Positions 1-6,057 of a stretch of DNA of 24,146 nt are shown here, in pieces. Position 1 is the first letter of the stretch. Every line of letters begins with the position of its first letter. Below the pieces are notes generated by a model that was given only the letters and a program-made list of their open reading frames with translations, was not told the origin of the DNA and ran no database searches. Source of the stretch: an uncultured Oscillospiraceae bacterium (GTDB taxonomy: Bacteria; Bacillota; Clostridia; Oscillospirales; Acutalibacteraceae); contig CAJUNQ010000051.1 in NCBI GenBank assembly GCA_910587835.1, forward strand, positions 1-24,146. The letters are read 5' to 3'. A program made the position numbers and the translations under genes.

Positions 1-10
1 ATCTATAAAT

Positions 11-47
11 AACACCCCCGCCAGCCTTAAGGGCCAGCGGGGGTGTT
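11..47. terminator. GC-rich hairpin, possible terminator
   Basis: Perfect 11-bp arms, AACACCCCCGC (11-21) and GCGGGGGTGTT (37-47), enclose a 15-base loop. On the minus strand the stem is followed by ATTTATAGAT, weakly T-rich; on the plus strand no T-run follows. It probably ends transcription of a gene lying left of the window or backs up the terminator at 166-197. Direction is uncertain. Confidence 0.5.
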
Positions 48-165
48 GACAATATAGTGAGATACCTGACTACCGTTCCACGGTGGAATACCTCAGAATG
101 GTTGAGGTGCAGCAATTTCAGTGATTTTTGCGTTACTAACAAAGTTGGAGGAACGAGAAAAAGAG

Positions 166-197
166 AAAGCCAGGAGTCCCTAGAAACTCCTGGCTTT
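166..197 (-). terminator. Rho-independent terminator after the NTPase gene
   Basis: Perfect 12-bp arms AAAGCCAGGAGT (166-177) and ACTCCTGGCTTT (186-197) with an 8-base loop. Read on the minus strand the stem is followed by CTCTTTTTCTCG, a T-rich tail, about 140 bases after the stop codon of the gene ending at 335. On the plus strand it is followed by only a short T-run, so it could be partly bidirectional. Confidence 0.75.
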
Positions 198-334
198 TGG
201 GTGGTCTTACCGTGCTTAAAAGATGCCATCGGCCCTTGGAGAGCCAAAATCCCTAGTATTTATGCGGTTTTCCGGGCTTTTCAAAAGCCGTCAAAACAAC
301 TCTGGCTTAAAGGATGCACATATCTCGCTATAAG

Positions 335-1822
335 TCACGAAATATCTCGCAATAATTCTCCTATTTCTTCACGCTGAATATCGGCCTCCCATCGTTGGAT
401 ATCTCTTTCTATCTTTTGAGTATGTTGGAGAAAATCTATTCCAGATAGCATTGGAAATAATGAACGCAAATAACCGATTTTCCTTTGTATGGCTGGAATG
501 AGACTGCCAACACCGCTGACCAAAGAACTATCTAGCGGAAGACGCTCAAATAGCTGGTAGTCAGAATTCTGATGTAAAAATTCTTTTAGAGTTTCTCTTC
601 TAAGGTTTTCATTCTGGTCTTCGAGTGCTGAAAAAAGTATGTACATTCGCTGTTCATCTCCAGAAAACAGTTGAATTGTGTGGCGAATCCACAATACATA
701 TCTTTCCATAACATCCTCTTCACCTCCCTTGCATAAAAACAAATATCGCAATACCAAAATGGTAGTACTGTTATCAGAGTGCTCTATTAAATAATTTAAT
801 ATGAGGTCAATACTTGTAAAATAGTCATCTTTTTGCCATACAAAAGCAAGCCTAGTCAGCCTAGTATCATACATATAGTGAAACCTGGTGGTTTGTTTCA
901 ATAGAAAATCAAGATAAGAAAATAAGAAACTACCATCCATGCTAATGATTTCGGCAAGTAGTTCTCCATCTTCATCTACTCTGCCTTCATAGGAAATCAG
1001 TTTAAAGTAGATTTCCTCTAAAAGATTTAATTCAGTTCGGTACATCTTCACCATCTCTGCTGCATCTGAAGGGCAGGATAACCACTCGAAGTAAAGGTAA
1101 AATATGTACGGAGATTCATCATAATGCTCAGACACTATCTTGCTGGCTTTCAACAAAAAATTTTTGTGGATAATTCCATATTTCCTAATCGCATCCAGTG
1201 GGCGAGGTGGAGCGGATCGCAACGTTTTGCTGGGCCTATTCAAAAAGTGCAATAAATCTTCTGCCCATGAAGTAGTAATATGCGATTCTGGTAAGCATAC
1301 ATAGAATTCCCACATCCATATATTTTGTTGCTTGAAATTGACAGATATGATTAAATCCTTAATCTGTTCTGGTGAAATAATATTGAAAAGCCTTTCAATA
1401 ATTTTGTGTGGGTGCCGGCAGTATGGGGTGTCTGCCTGCATATATTTTTTTACCACATCGATGAATAGTGTACTATTAGCCGCTATGGCCTCAAGGGCAT
1501 ATTCTACTCCTGATGTAAGGAGCCTGGCTTCTTTATCAATCGTACATAGACATTCATTGCATATCTGAAACATATACTCATATTTTAAGGCATCATATCC
1601 TTTGACCAATAATTGTACTTGTTCCTTTTCCCAGGCCTTCCTTTCTTGATAACCTTTGAAAATTTGTTTTTGCCGTTTGTTGTTAAGCACGTCAAAAATC
1701 AAATATTTCGGTGAGTTTAAGAAAGGTGAAAGGATGTCTATATCATCATAGTTTATAAGCTTTAGGATATCTTCTATATGTGCTGCTGTCACACAATGAT
1801 AGAGATTGTCCGGCGACAGCAT
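335..1822 (-). CDS. C-terminal part of a frameshifted STAND-type NTPase (helical-repeat sensor region)
   Basis: Open frame of 495 codons that overlaps the end of the upstream NTPase frame (1789-3636) by 34 bases. It is best read as the continuation of that gene, not as an independent gene. The ATG at 1822 has no Shine-Dalgarno sequence, and the same frame stays open upstream of it, encoding a sensible stretch (NADYSIVGREIGQILSFFP) back to about 1879. The protein is rich in Leu, Tyr and acidic residues, mainly alpha-helical to the eye, with no catalytic motif that I recognise; its end is strongly charged (KIERDIQRWEADIQREE). In STAND NTPases the C-terminal helical repeats usually sense the trigger, and I infer the same here. 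If the frame is restored by removing two bases the whole protein would be 1099 residues. Family placement rests on memory of nSTAND3-type proteins and was not checked by search. Confidence 0.7.
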   Translation of the reverse strand: MLSPDNLYHCVTAAHIEDILKLINYDDIDILSPFLNSPKYLIFDVLNNKRQKQIFKGYQERKAWEKEQVQLLVKGYDALKYEYMFQICNECLCTIDKEARLLTSGVEYALEAIAANSTLFIDVVKKYMQADTPYCRHPHKIIERLFNIISPEQIKDLIISVNFKQQNIWMWEFYVCLPESHITTSWAEDLLHFLNRPSKTLRSAPPRPLDAIRKYGIIHKNFLLKASKIVSEHYDESPYIFYLYFEWLSCPSDAAEMVKMYRTELNLLEEIYFKLISYEGRVDEDGELLAEIISMDGSFLFSYLDFLLKQTTRFHYMYDTRLTRLAFVWQKDDYFTSIDLILNYLIEHSDNSTTILVLRYLFLCKGGEEDVMERYVLWIRHTIQLFSGDEQRMYILFSALEDQNENLRRETLKEFLHQNSDYQLFERLPLDSSLVSGVGSLIPAIQRKIGYLRSLFPMLSGIDFLQHTQKIERDIQRWEADIQREEIGELLRDIS

Positions 1823-3636
1823 TGGGAAAAAAGAGAGTATCTGACCGATCTCCCGTCCAACAATCGAATAATCGGCATTATATGTATTTCTATAATGGTG
1901 TCCCTTATTTCCTTTTCTGTCTCAAATTTTTTGAAATCAACTGATTGAACATCAAAGGGCTGGAAAGATTTCGCATCAATTGCTTTTTTTAAATGCAATA
2001 ACGTTTCGATTGGCCGGATCATATGGAAAGCCTTAAAGAAAGAAGGAAATTTTTCCGAGTCCTCTTTTATGTGTTCCCAAACTATACCGACTTGATCCTT
2101 TACATAGCGTCGGACCGTGTCCTCCGCAAAGACATTCATAAGTACATTACAAGCAGATACGGTTCTTGTCCGGCTAATAAAAAAACTTACTTCGATCATC
2201 TGTGCGAGGGGAAGGACTTTCCTATCAACAAACACATGCTTGATTAAGTAATTTGAGAAACTCTGGTCTGACATTTTCGCCGCTTTATTTTGGCAGATGT
2301 CAACAAGTTCCATTTCATGAAGTATTTTCAAATCTGTTACAAACTGATCCTCTGTTAGTTTCATTGCAGAAAACAAAGGTTCCAGGATGTCTAGTTTTTC
2401 CAGGTGAATTCCTTCAAAAAATGCCATAATTCCTGCCGAAATTATCCCAGTTTCTGTATGAACGATCGCATCGATTTGCTTTCCATAGTACAACTCATAT
2501 AACTCAGTCGCATCGTTTATGGCCAGCAAGGAATCCTCCTTTGCAGCAGTTTTTCCCGCCAGCATCGCCAACCGGACATTTCCTTCCGCAATGGAGGTGA
2601 TACATTCCAGATACAGCGGGTTCCTTATTTCAAAATGTTTCTCCATCAATTGGGCAATCTCTTCGTCTTTCATTATCCCCACTTTAAGGATTTCCGGCCT
2701 CTCAAACTCTGCCACTTTTTCTAATACCTGACGACGGGCATAGTCCCGTACGGTCAAAATCATTTTCCGGATACATTTGCGATCAGAGCGGGATTCGGAC
2801 AAATAGTTTAGGATAAAAGATAGCCCAGACAGTTCATTCGCATCGTCCACAAACACAAGGTTGTTCTTTCCACTATCCAAAGAATCAAGGAAATCTTCAT
2901 ATAATTGCAGATTGTTGTTCCTGATGCAAAGGACATGATCTCCTTGCTCTTGCGAAATACTTTTGCATAATTCTAATGCCAGTCTGGTTTTTCCCGTTCC
3001 TGCCGGGCCAGAAATAAGCAGAACATTGCTTTGAGAAAGCTTTTCCTTTGCAGTATCAATTTCTTCTTGTCGAAACAGGAATTCTGTGTCCAAAGGCGCA
3101 GACATCTTATTGTTGTCATGAGTCTGTATAAACTCCGAAATGGACATGACCTGACCTGTGTCCACACTGACACCGAGAAAATCTCTGGCAAGTCGCGGGT
3201 ACTCAAAAAACAGTCCTTCGGCAAGTTTATCCAGTCCTATCAAAGTTAGCTTAGTATCTCTCTTTGCACATAAGTCACGAAGCTGTTTGTCATCTCCAGT
3301 ATGCAGCCTTCCGTATGTGTGACAAATCACAATTTCCGCTACATCATCTTCAGACAGTCCTGTCCTTTTCTGATCAAAGCATTTTGCAATATCTTCTTCT
3401 GCTTTCTTCAAAAAATCTGTTTGTTGTGTGCTGTACATAACCATAACATATTTGTTCTCTGCTGTCAAAAAGTATGTATCAGGACTTCCAGACGCTGTTT
3501 TGTTCGTGCCAGTCTGCATTCCAAGGGAATATCCACTCCCGTACCCCTCACAGTGTAAAAACGCATCACATAGATTTTGAAACGTGCCTCCATCTAATTG
3601 CATTATGCGGTACTTTATATCTATAAGTTTTGACAT
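1789..3636 (-). CDS. N-terminal part of a nuclease-like/STAND NTPase, probable anti-phage defence protein
   Basis: The 615-codon frame starts at an ATG preceded by AGGAGG (3641-3646). Residues 1-100 look like a restriction-endonuclease-type fold (LDGGTFQNLCDAFL, then GSPDTYF at 50-56 and NKYVMVMYSTQQ). A P-loop NTPase domain follows: start motif LDTEFLFR (182-189), Walker A GPAGTGKT (210-217), Walker B LVFVDDAN (260-267) and a TVRDYARR sensor-like stretch near 295-302. The order nuclease-like domain, NTPase, helical C-terminus matches what I recall of nSTAND3/Avs-like defence proteins, which recognise phage components and then activate an N-terminal effector. The acidic residue expected before the x-T of the nuclease motif (usually E-Y-T-T-Q) reads Met here, so the effector may be inactive or variant. 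The reading frame appears to shift at codon 585 (about 1877-1884); the last 30 residues are out-of-frame translation. The gene sits alone in AT-rich DNA beside an IS element and a tRNA. Confidence 0.8.
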   Translation of the reverse strand: MSKLIDIKYRIMQLDGGTFQNLCDAFLHCEGYGSGYSLGMQTGTNKTASGSPDTYFLTAENKYVMVMYSTQQTDFLKKAEEDIAKCFDQKRTGLSEDDVAEIVICHTYGRLHTGDDKQLRDLCAKRDTKLTLIGLDKLAEGLFFEYPRLARDFLGVSVDTGQVMSISEFIQTHDNNKMSAPLDTEFLFRQEEIDTAKEKLSQSNVLLISGPAGTGKTRLALELCKSISQEQGDHVLCIRNNNLQLYEDFLDSLDSGKNNLVFVDDANELSGLSFILNYLSESRSDRKCIRKMILTVRDYARRQVLEKVAEFERPEILKVGIMKDEEIAQLMEKHFEIRNPLYLECITSIAEGNVRLAMLAGKTAAKEDSLLAINDATELYELYYGKQIDAIVHTETGIISAGIMAFFEGIHLEKLDILEPLFSAMKLTEDQFVTDLKILHEMELVDICQNKAAKMSDQSFSNYLIKHVFVDRKVLPLAQMIEVSFFISRTRTVSACNVLMNVFAEDTVRRYVKDQVGIVWEHIKEDSEKFPSFFKAFHMIRPIETLLHLKKAIDAKSFQPFDVQSVDFKKFETEKEIRDTIIEIHIMPIIRLLDGRSVRYSLFSQCCRRTISIIV

Positions 3637-3692
3637 GGTACCTCCTGTACTAGGTGAACCTGTGTTAATCTGAGTTATAATTGTTTATTTAC

Positions 3693-3721
3693 ATTATAGC
3701 CCATATTCTCTGTGTTTGCAA
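3693..3721 (-). promoter_or_regulatory. Sigma-A promoter of the NTPase gene
   Basis: Minus strand: -35 TTGCAA (3716-3721), 17-base spacer, -10 TATAAT (3693-3698). It lies about 57 bases upstream of the ATG at 3636, which has its own AGGAGG. No operator-like palindrome is evident between the -10 box and the start. Confidence 0.75.
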
Positions 3722-3982
3722 CCCTCCGAACAGATGCTATCCTTTAGCTTATCTAGAAAGAAAACGGCAGAATGTCACATACCAAACAGAAAAAAAGAAG
3801 CGATAGCTGAGTATCGGTAAGGAGCTCCATAACCACTATAAGCGCAAAGCATAGCATATGCACACGCACAATCTATTGCTGGGCTAAAGAATGCACTGGA
3901 ATAGGCAATACTTACACAAATCAGTTCGGATTGGGCTGGGCCACTCAAAATTAGAATGGTATACGGTTACTAAACCTTGTGT
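3722..3982. other. Non-coding gap between the divergent NTPase and IS transposase genes
   Basis: About 260 bases with no gene I can support. A weak inverted pair GCTATC/GATAGC flanks a purine-rich stretch near 3735-3805. The right part (from about 3937) resembles the left end of the IS element. A 63-codon plus-strand frame beginning at 3891 overlaps orfA in another frame and has no ribosome site, so it is discounted. Confidence 0.5.
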
Positions 3983-3988
3983 TATAAT
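3983..3988 (+). promoter_or_regulatory. Probable -10 box for the transposase
   Basis: TATAAT lies 31 bases before the orfA start, in the context TGTGTTATAATTG. The -35 region at about 3960-3965 (TATACG) is poor. A ribosome site AGGAGG (4007-4012) follows 6 bases before ATG 4019. Weak -35 boxes are usual for IS3 elements. Confidence 0.45.
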
Positions 3989-4018
3989 TGAGCTCAACTT
4001 AACCACAGGAGGTCACTT

Positions 4019-4312
4019 ATGCCAAAACAATATCCATCAGCGTTTAGAAAAGAAGTTATACACCTCCATAAGAACGGAATGACAATCAAAAATGTTGCCC
4101 GAAAATACAATATCGCTCCCAGCACAGTCTACCGATGGCTAAAATCCAATCCAACTGGGAGCAGTGACATGCCAAATTATACAACGTTATCGAATCAAAA
4201 GGAGCGTCAAGACCACATCATTGAAATCATCCGTCTATCCGGTATAATTGATGATGTTCCTCTGCGTGATCGACTGGAGATGCTGGAATTACTATACGAT
4301 CAACATAAGTAA
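4019..4312 (+). CDS. IS3-family transposase OrfA (helix-turn-helix)
   Basis: 97-residue protein, the DNA-binding half of an IS3-family transposase. The N-terminus (PKQYPSAFRKEVIHLHKNGM, then KNVARKYNIAPSTVYRWLK, about residues 25-43) is a typical HTH_Tnp_1/Tnp-3 helix-turn-helix in which the second helix reads the IS ends. The C-terminal part (LRDRLEMLELLYDQHK) is the leucine-zipper-like region that normally joins OrfA to OrfB. The start is supported by AGGAGG 6 bases upstream. Unusually, the TAA stop (4310-4312) is followed directly, in the same frame, by open sequence that continues into orfB, whereas IS3 elements normally place orfB in the -1 frame with a slippery A-run. No slippery heptamer is visible near the stop. 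Confidence 0.88.
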   Translation: MPKQYPSAFRKEVIHLHKNGMTIKNVARKYNIAPSTVYRWLKSNPTGSSDMPNYTTLSNQKERQDHIIEIIRLSGIIDDVPLRDRLEMLELLYDQHK

Positions 4313-4423
4313 TACAACGTCCACGAACTCTGCGAAGCCCTAAACGTAGCAAGAGGTACATCCTATAACCACATTTTCCGCCGGGCTGACCGAAACAACT
4401 ATCTGGAAGAACAGCAATCTCTT

Positions 4424-5152
4424 ATGTTGCAAGTCCAGCAGATTTTTGATGACAGCCAGCAAAGGTTTGGTGCGGAAAAAATACGGAATATCTTAACTGA
4501 GAATGATATCCATGTTGGGAAGAAACGTATAAGAGGAATTATGCAGGAGCTTGGGCTGGAAAGTGTCCGCCAGAATGCCACGAAAGATTACAAGAAACGA
4601 CAGGAGTATCAACGGAAAAATCTGTTGAATCGCAATTTTACCGTAAGCCGTCAGAATGAAGTCTGGGTCAGTGACATTACATATTTCAAAACAAAAGACT
4701 ATGCTGTATACTTTTGCGCGATCATTGACCTGTTTTCCAGAAAGGTTGTGGGATACCGCGTGTCAAAAAAGAGTAGCACACATTTAGTTACATCAACCTT
4801 TCGAATGGCGTTTCAGAATCGCGGCACCCCATCTGACCTTACCTTTCATAGCGACCGTGGAAGCCAGTATGTCTCAGGAGCATTTTGTACTCTGCTGAAA
4901 AAATGTGGTGTAAAGCAATCTTTCTCAAAAGCAGGATGTCCCTACGATAATGCTGTGGAAGAAACATTTTTTGCAACATTCAAAAAGGAGGAGGCCTATC
5001 GCTGTGAATATTCCTCAGAGGTAGACTTCCGAAAAAGCGTAGAGACATATGTAAACTTTTATAACAACGCTCGCCCACATCAAACACTAGCATACAAGAC
5101 GCCATCACGTTTTGAAGAGTTGTACGGAAAAGAAAAGGCACAGGATTTGTGA
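4424..5152 (+). CDS. IS3-family transposase OrfB (DDE integrase)
   Basis: The catalytic half of the transposase. Residues 1-70 carry the HTH_21-type region (QQIFDDSQQRFGAEKIR). The rve integrase core follows, with D84 (WVSDITY), D144 (HSDRGSQY) and E180 (NAVEETFF): exactly 35 residues lie between the last two, the DD(35)E spacing of IS3 elements. The end (YNNARPHQTLAYKTPSRFEE) is the usual IS3 C-terminus. The ATG at 4424 has no good ribosome site. The frame is open from 4313, immediately after the orfA stop, and that stretch (VHELCEALNVARGTSYNHIF) belongs to the family, so the true product probably begins upstream through fusion with OrfA or a non-ATG start. All catalytic residues are present, so the element may be active if the OrfA stop is overcome. 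Confidence 0.88.
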   Translation: MLQVQQIFDDSQQRFGAEKIRNILTENDIHVGKKRIRGIMQELGLESVRQNATKDYKKRQEYQRKNLLNRNFTVSRQNEVWVSDITYFKTKDYAVYFCAIIDLFSRKVVGYRVSKKSSTHLVTSTFRMAFQNRGTPSDLTFHSDRGSQYVSGAFCTLLKKCGVKQSFSKAGCPYDNAVEETFFATFKKEEAYRCEYSSEVDFRKSVETYVNFYNNARPHQTLAYKTPSRFEELYGKEKAQDL

Positions 5153-5218
5153 GAATTTCTGTGTCTAAAATGCGAACCCGAATAAATATTCCCGAATGGA
5201 TTTTGGAGTTATTTTAAG

Positions 5219-5241
5219 AAGGGTATCAAAGTACCCTTTTT
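5219..5241 (+). terminator. Rho-independent terminator after the transposase
   Basis: Arms AAGGGTA (5219-5225) and TACCCTT (5232-5238) with a 6-base loop, running into TTTTT (5237-5241) on the plus strand. It lies 67 bases after the orfB stop and probably just outside or at the edge of the IS element. Confidence 0.7.
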
Positions 5242-5271
5242 AAAATTCCAGCCATTTCTAGGGTTTATAAC

Positions 5272-5321
5272 AAAAAGTGGAACTGTTTTTCGATAAAAGG
5301 GTTCGAAAAACAACTCCACTT
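5272..5321 (-). terminator. Long-stem terminator of tRNA-Arg
   Basis: Two stacked stems separated by a 2x2 internal loop: AAGTGGA/TCCACTT (5275-5281 with 5315-5321) and TGTTTTTCGA/TCGAAAAACA (5284-5293 with 5303-5312), with a 9-base loop. Read on the minus strand the stem ends in a T-run (TTTTTG), and it starts 5 bases after the tRNA 3' end. This marks the boundary between the core tRNA transcript and the AT-rich block. Confidence 0.8.
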
Positions 5322-5325
5322 CACA

Positions 5326-5400
5326 TGGCACCCCCTGGGGGAATCGAACCCTCAACCCGCCCTTAGGAGGGGCGTATTATATCCATTTAACTAAGGAGGC
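5326..5400 (-). tRNA. tRNA-Arg (anticodon CCT)
   Basis: 75 bases including an encoded CCA. The acceptor stem pairs GCCTCCT with AGGGGGT (with G-U pairs at 1-72 and 4-69). The D-arm contains AGTTAAATGGAT. The anticodon stem is CGCCC/GGGCG with loop CTCCTAA, giving anticodon CCT, which reads AGG. The T-loop is GGTTCGATTCC. It is followed by a strong terminator and then AT-rich accessory DNA with an IS element; tRNA 3' ends are common integration sites, but I found no second copy of the tRNA end in the window. Confidence 0.95.
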
Positions 5401-5416
5401 ATAAAATATTGGGTTG

Positions 5417-5445
5417 TCTTTAGACAGGGAAAGAATTTGCAGCAA
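5417..5445 (-). promoter_or_regulatory. Candidate promoter for tRNA-Arg
   Basis: Minus strand: -35 TTGCTG (5440-5445), 17-base spacer, -10 TAAAGA (5417-5422), about 16 bases before the mature tRNA. A promoter is needed here because the preceding kinase gene ends in a terminator at 5450-5485. The -10 match is only moderate. Confidence 0.35.
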
Positions 5446-5449
5446 AAGA

Positions 5450-5485
5450 AAACAGACCAGGCCGGTCACACGGCCCTGTCTGTTT
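5450..5485 (-). terminator. Rho-independent terminator after the P-loop kinase gene
   Basis: 15-base arms (5450-5464 and 5471-5485) pair except at two internal positions, with a 6-base loop. On the minus strand the stem ends in TCTGTTTTCTTTT; on the plus strand it ends in TGTTTATTTTAT, so it can act both ways. It starts 25 bases past the kinase stop codon and ends the long minus-strand gene run. Confidence 0.75.
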
Positions 5486-5510
5486 ATTTTATACCAATCC
5501 GACTGTTTTG

Positions 5511-6014
5511 TCAATCGTTTTCTGCAATGGCTTTATAGATTTGCTCTACCGTCTGGTCCAGGCTCTGCTCCTGGGTCAGGATGGTCTCGGCAATCATGGG
5601 CAGGTAGTCCTTTTCCTGCCACCAGCGGCGCATTTCTGCCTCGCTGAAGTCGTTTCGGTTGGGCTTGGCGCTGTGGCGGCGCAGGGTCTCCTCAAAGGGC
5701 AGGTCGTAGTAATAGGCGAATATGTTGGGGCCGTACTCCTCTACCGCGGTGTGGAACAGAGGCGCGTAATCCTTTGCCGGCAGGATGCCTTCCAGGATAG
5801 AGACCGTTGAATGCCGCCGTCCATATTTCAGCAGCTCGATCATCAGCGGAAGGGATTTCTCCACGCCCTCCCGGCTCCACACATGGAGCACCTGCAACCG
5901 GATCATGTCGTGGGAGATGAGCATGGTGTTGGGCCCGAATTTTTTCTGTAGGGCAATTCCCGCAGAGGTCTTTCCGCTGCCGGAATTGCCCCGGAGAATG
6001 ATCAGCTTTGACAT
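5511..6014 (-). CDS. Small P-loop kinase (AAA_33/zeta-toxin-like), unknown substrate
   Basis: 167 residues. The start was set at ATG 6014, not at the longer open frame, because the family pattern begins there (MSKLIILRGNSGSGKT, Walker A at residues 9-16) and an AAGGAAG ribosome site lies just upstream. Further kinase-like signs are ISHDMIR after the first strand, SILEGIL (a Walker-B-like strand with an acidic residue) and a lid-like stretch rich in Arg (EETLRRHSAKPNR). This is the layout of small ATP-dependent kinases of the gluconate kinase, polynucleotide kinase or zeta-toxin superfamily. The substrate cannot be told from sequence. It lies 43 bases after glpK and is the last gene before a terminator, so it is probably co-transcribed with glpK. 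Confidence 0.85.
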   Translation of the reverse strand: MSKLIILRGNSGSGKTSAGIALQKKFGPNTMLISHDMIRLQVLHVWSREGVEKSLPLMIELLKYGRRHSTVSILEGILPAKDYAPLFHTAVEEYGPNIFAYYYDLPFEETLRRHSAKPNRNDFSEAEMRRWWQEKDYLPMIAETILTQEQSLDQTVEQIYKAIAEND

Positions 6015-6057
6015 GGCGTCTTCCTTTCTCGACTGGGCGGTACCTTTTTCTCCCGGG

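Larger units (their letters stand above)
1..334. other. Non-coding left flank with several hairpins
   Basis: No convincing gene is seen. An open frame of 106 codons on the plus strand (57-377) crosses two hairpins, has no good ribosome site and resembles nothing I know. The stretch holds a long hairpin at 11-47, two small adjacent hairpins (76-88, arms TTCCAC/GTGGAA; 90-108, arms ACCTCA/TGAGGT) and a terminator hairpin at 166-197. It is the downstream flank of the minus-strand NTPase gene and may include the edge of the accessory block. No tRNA-end repeat that could mark an attachment site was found. Confidence 0.5.
3937..5180 (+). mobile_element. IS3-family insertion sequence (approximate limits)
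   Basis: Two-gene transposase unit (orfA helix-turn-helix, orfB DDE integrase) of IS3-family organisation, about 1.2 kb as expected. Candidate ends are imperfect inverted sequences: TGGGCCACTCAAAATTAGAA starting at 3937, and the complement of GTCTAAAATGCGAACCC ending near 5179. They share the TGGG start and a TTAGA core, but matching is poor and I found no convincing 3-4-base target duplication. The limits are therefore tentative, while the presence of the element is secure. It lies in AT-rich DNA between the divergent NTPase gene and tRNA-Arg. Confidence 0.6.

Noticed and set aside
1..334. Attachment-site repeat of the tRNA-Arg 3' end
   Set aside because: No match to the tRNA 3' sequence was found left of the island within the window.
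57..377. 106-codon plus-strand frame
   Set aside because: It runs across hairpins and a terminator, lacks a ribosome site and has no recognisable protein pattern.
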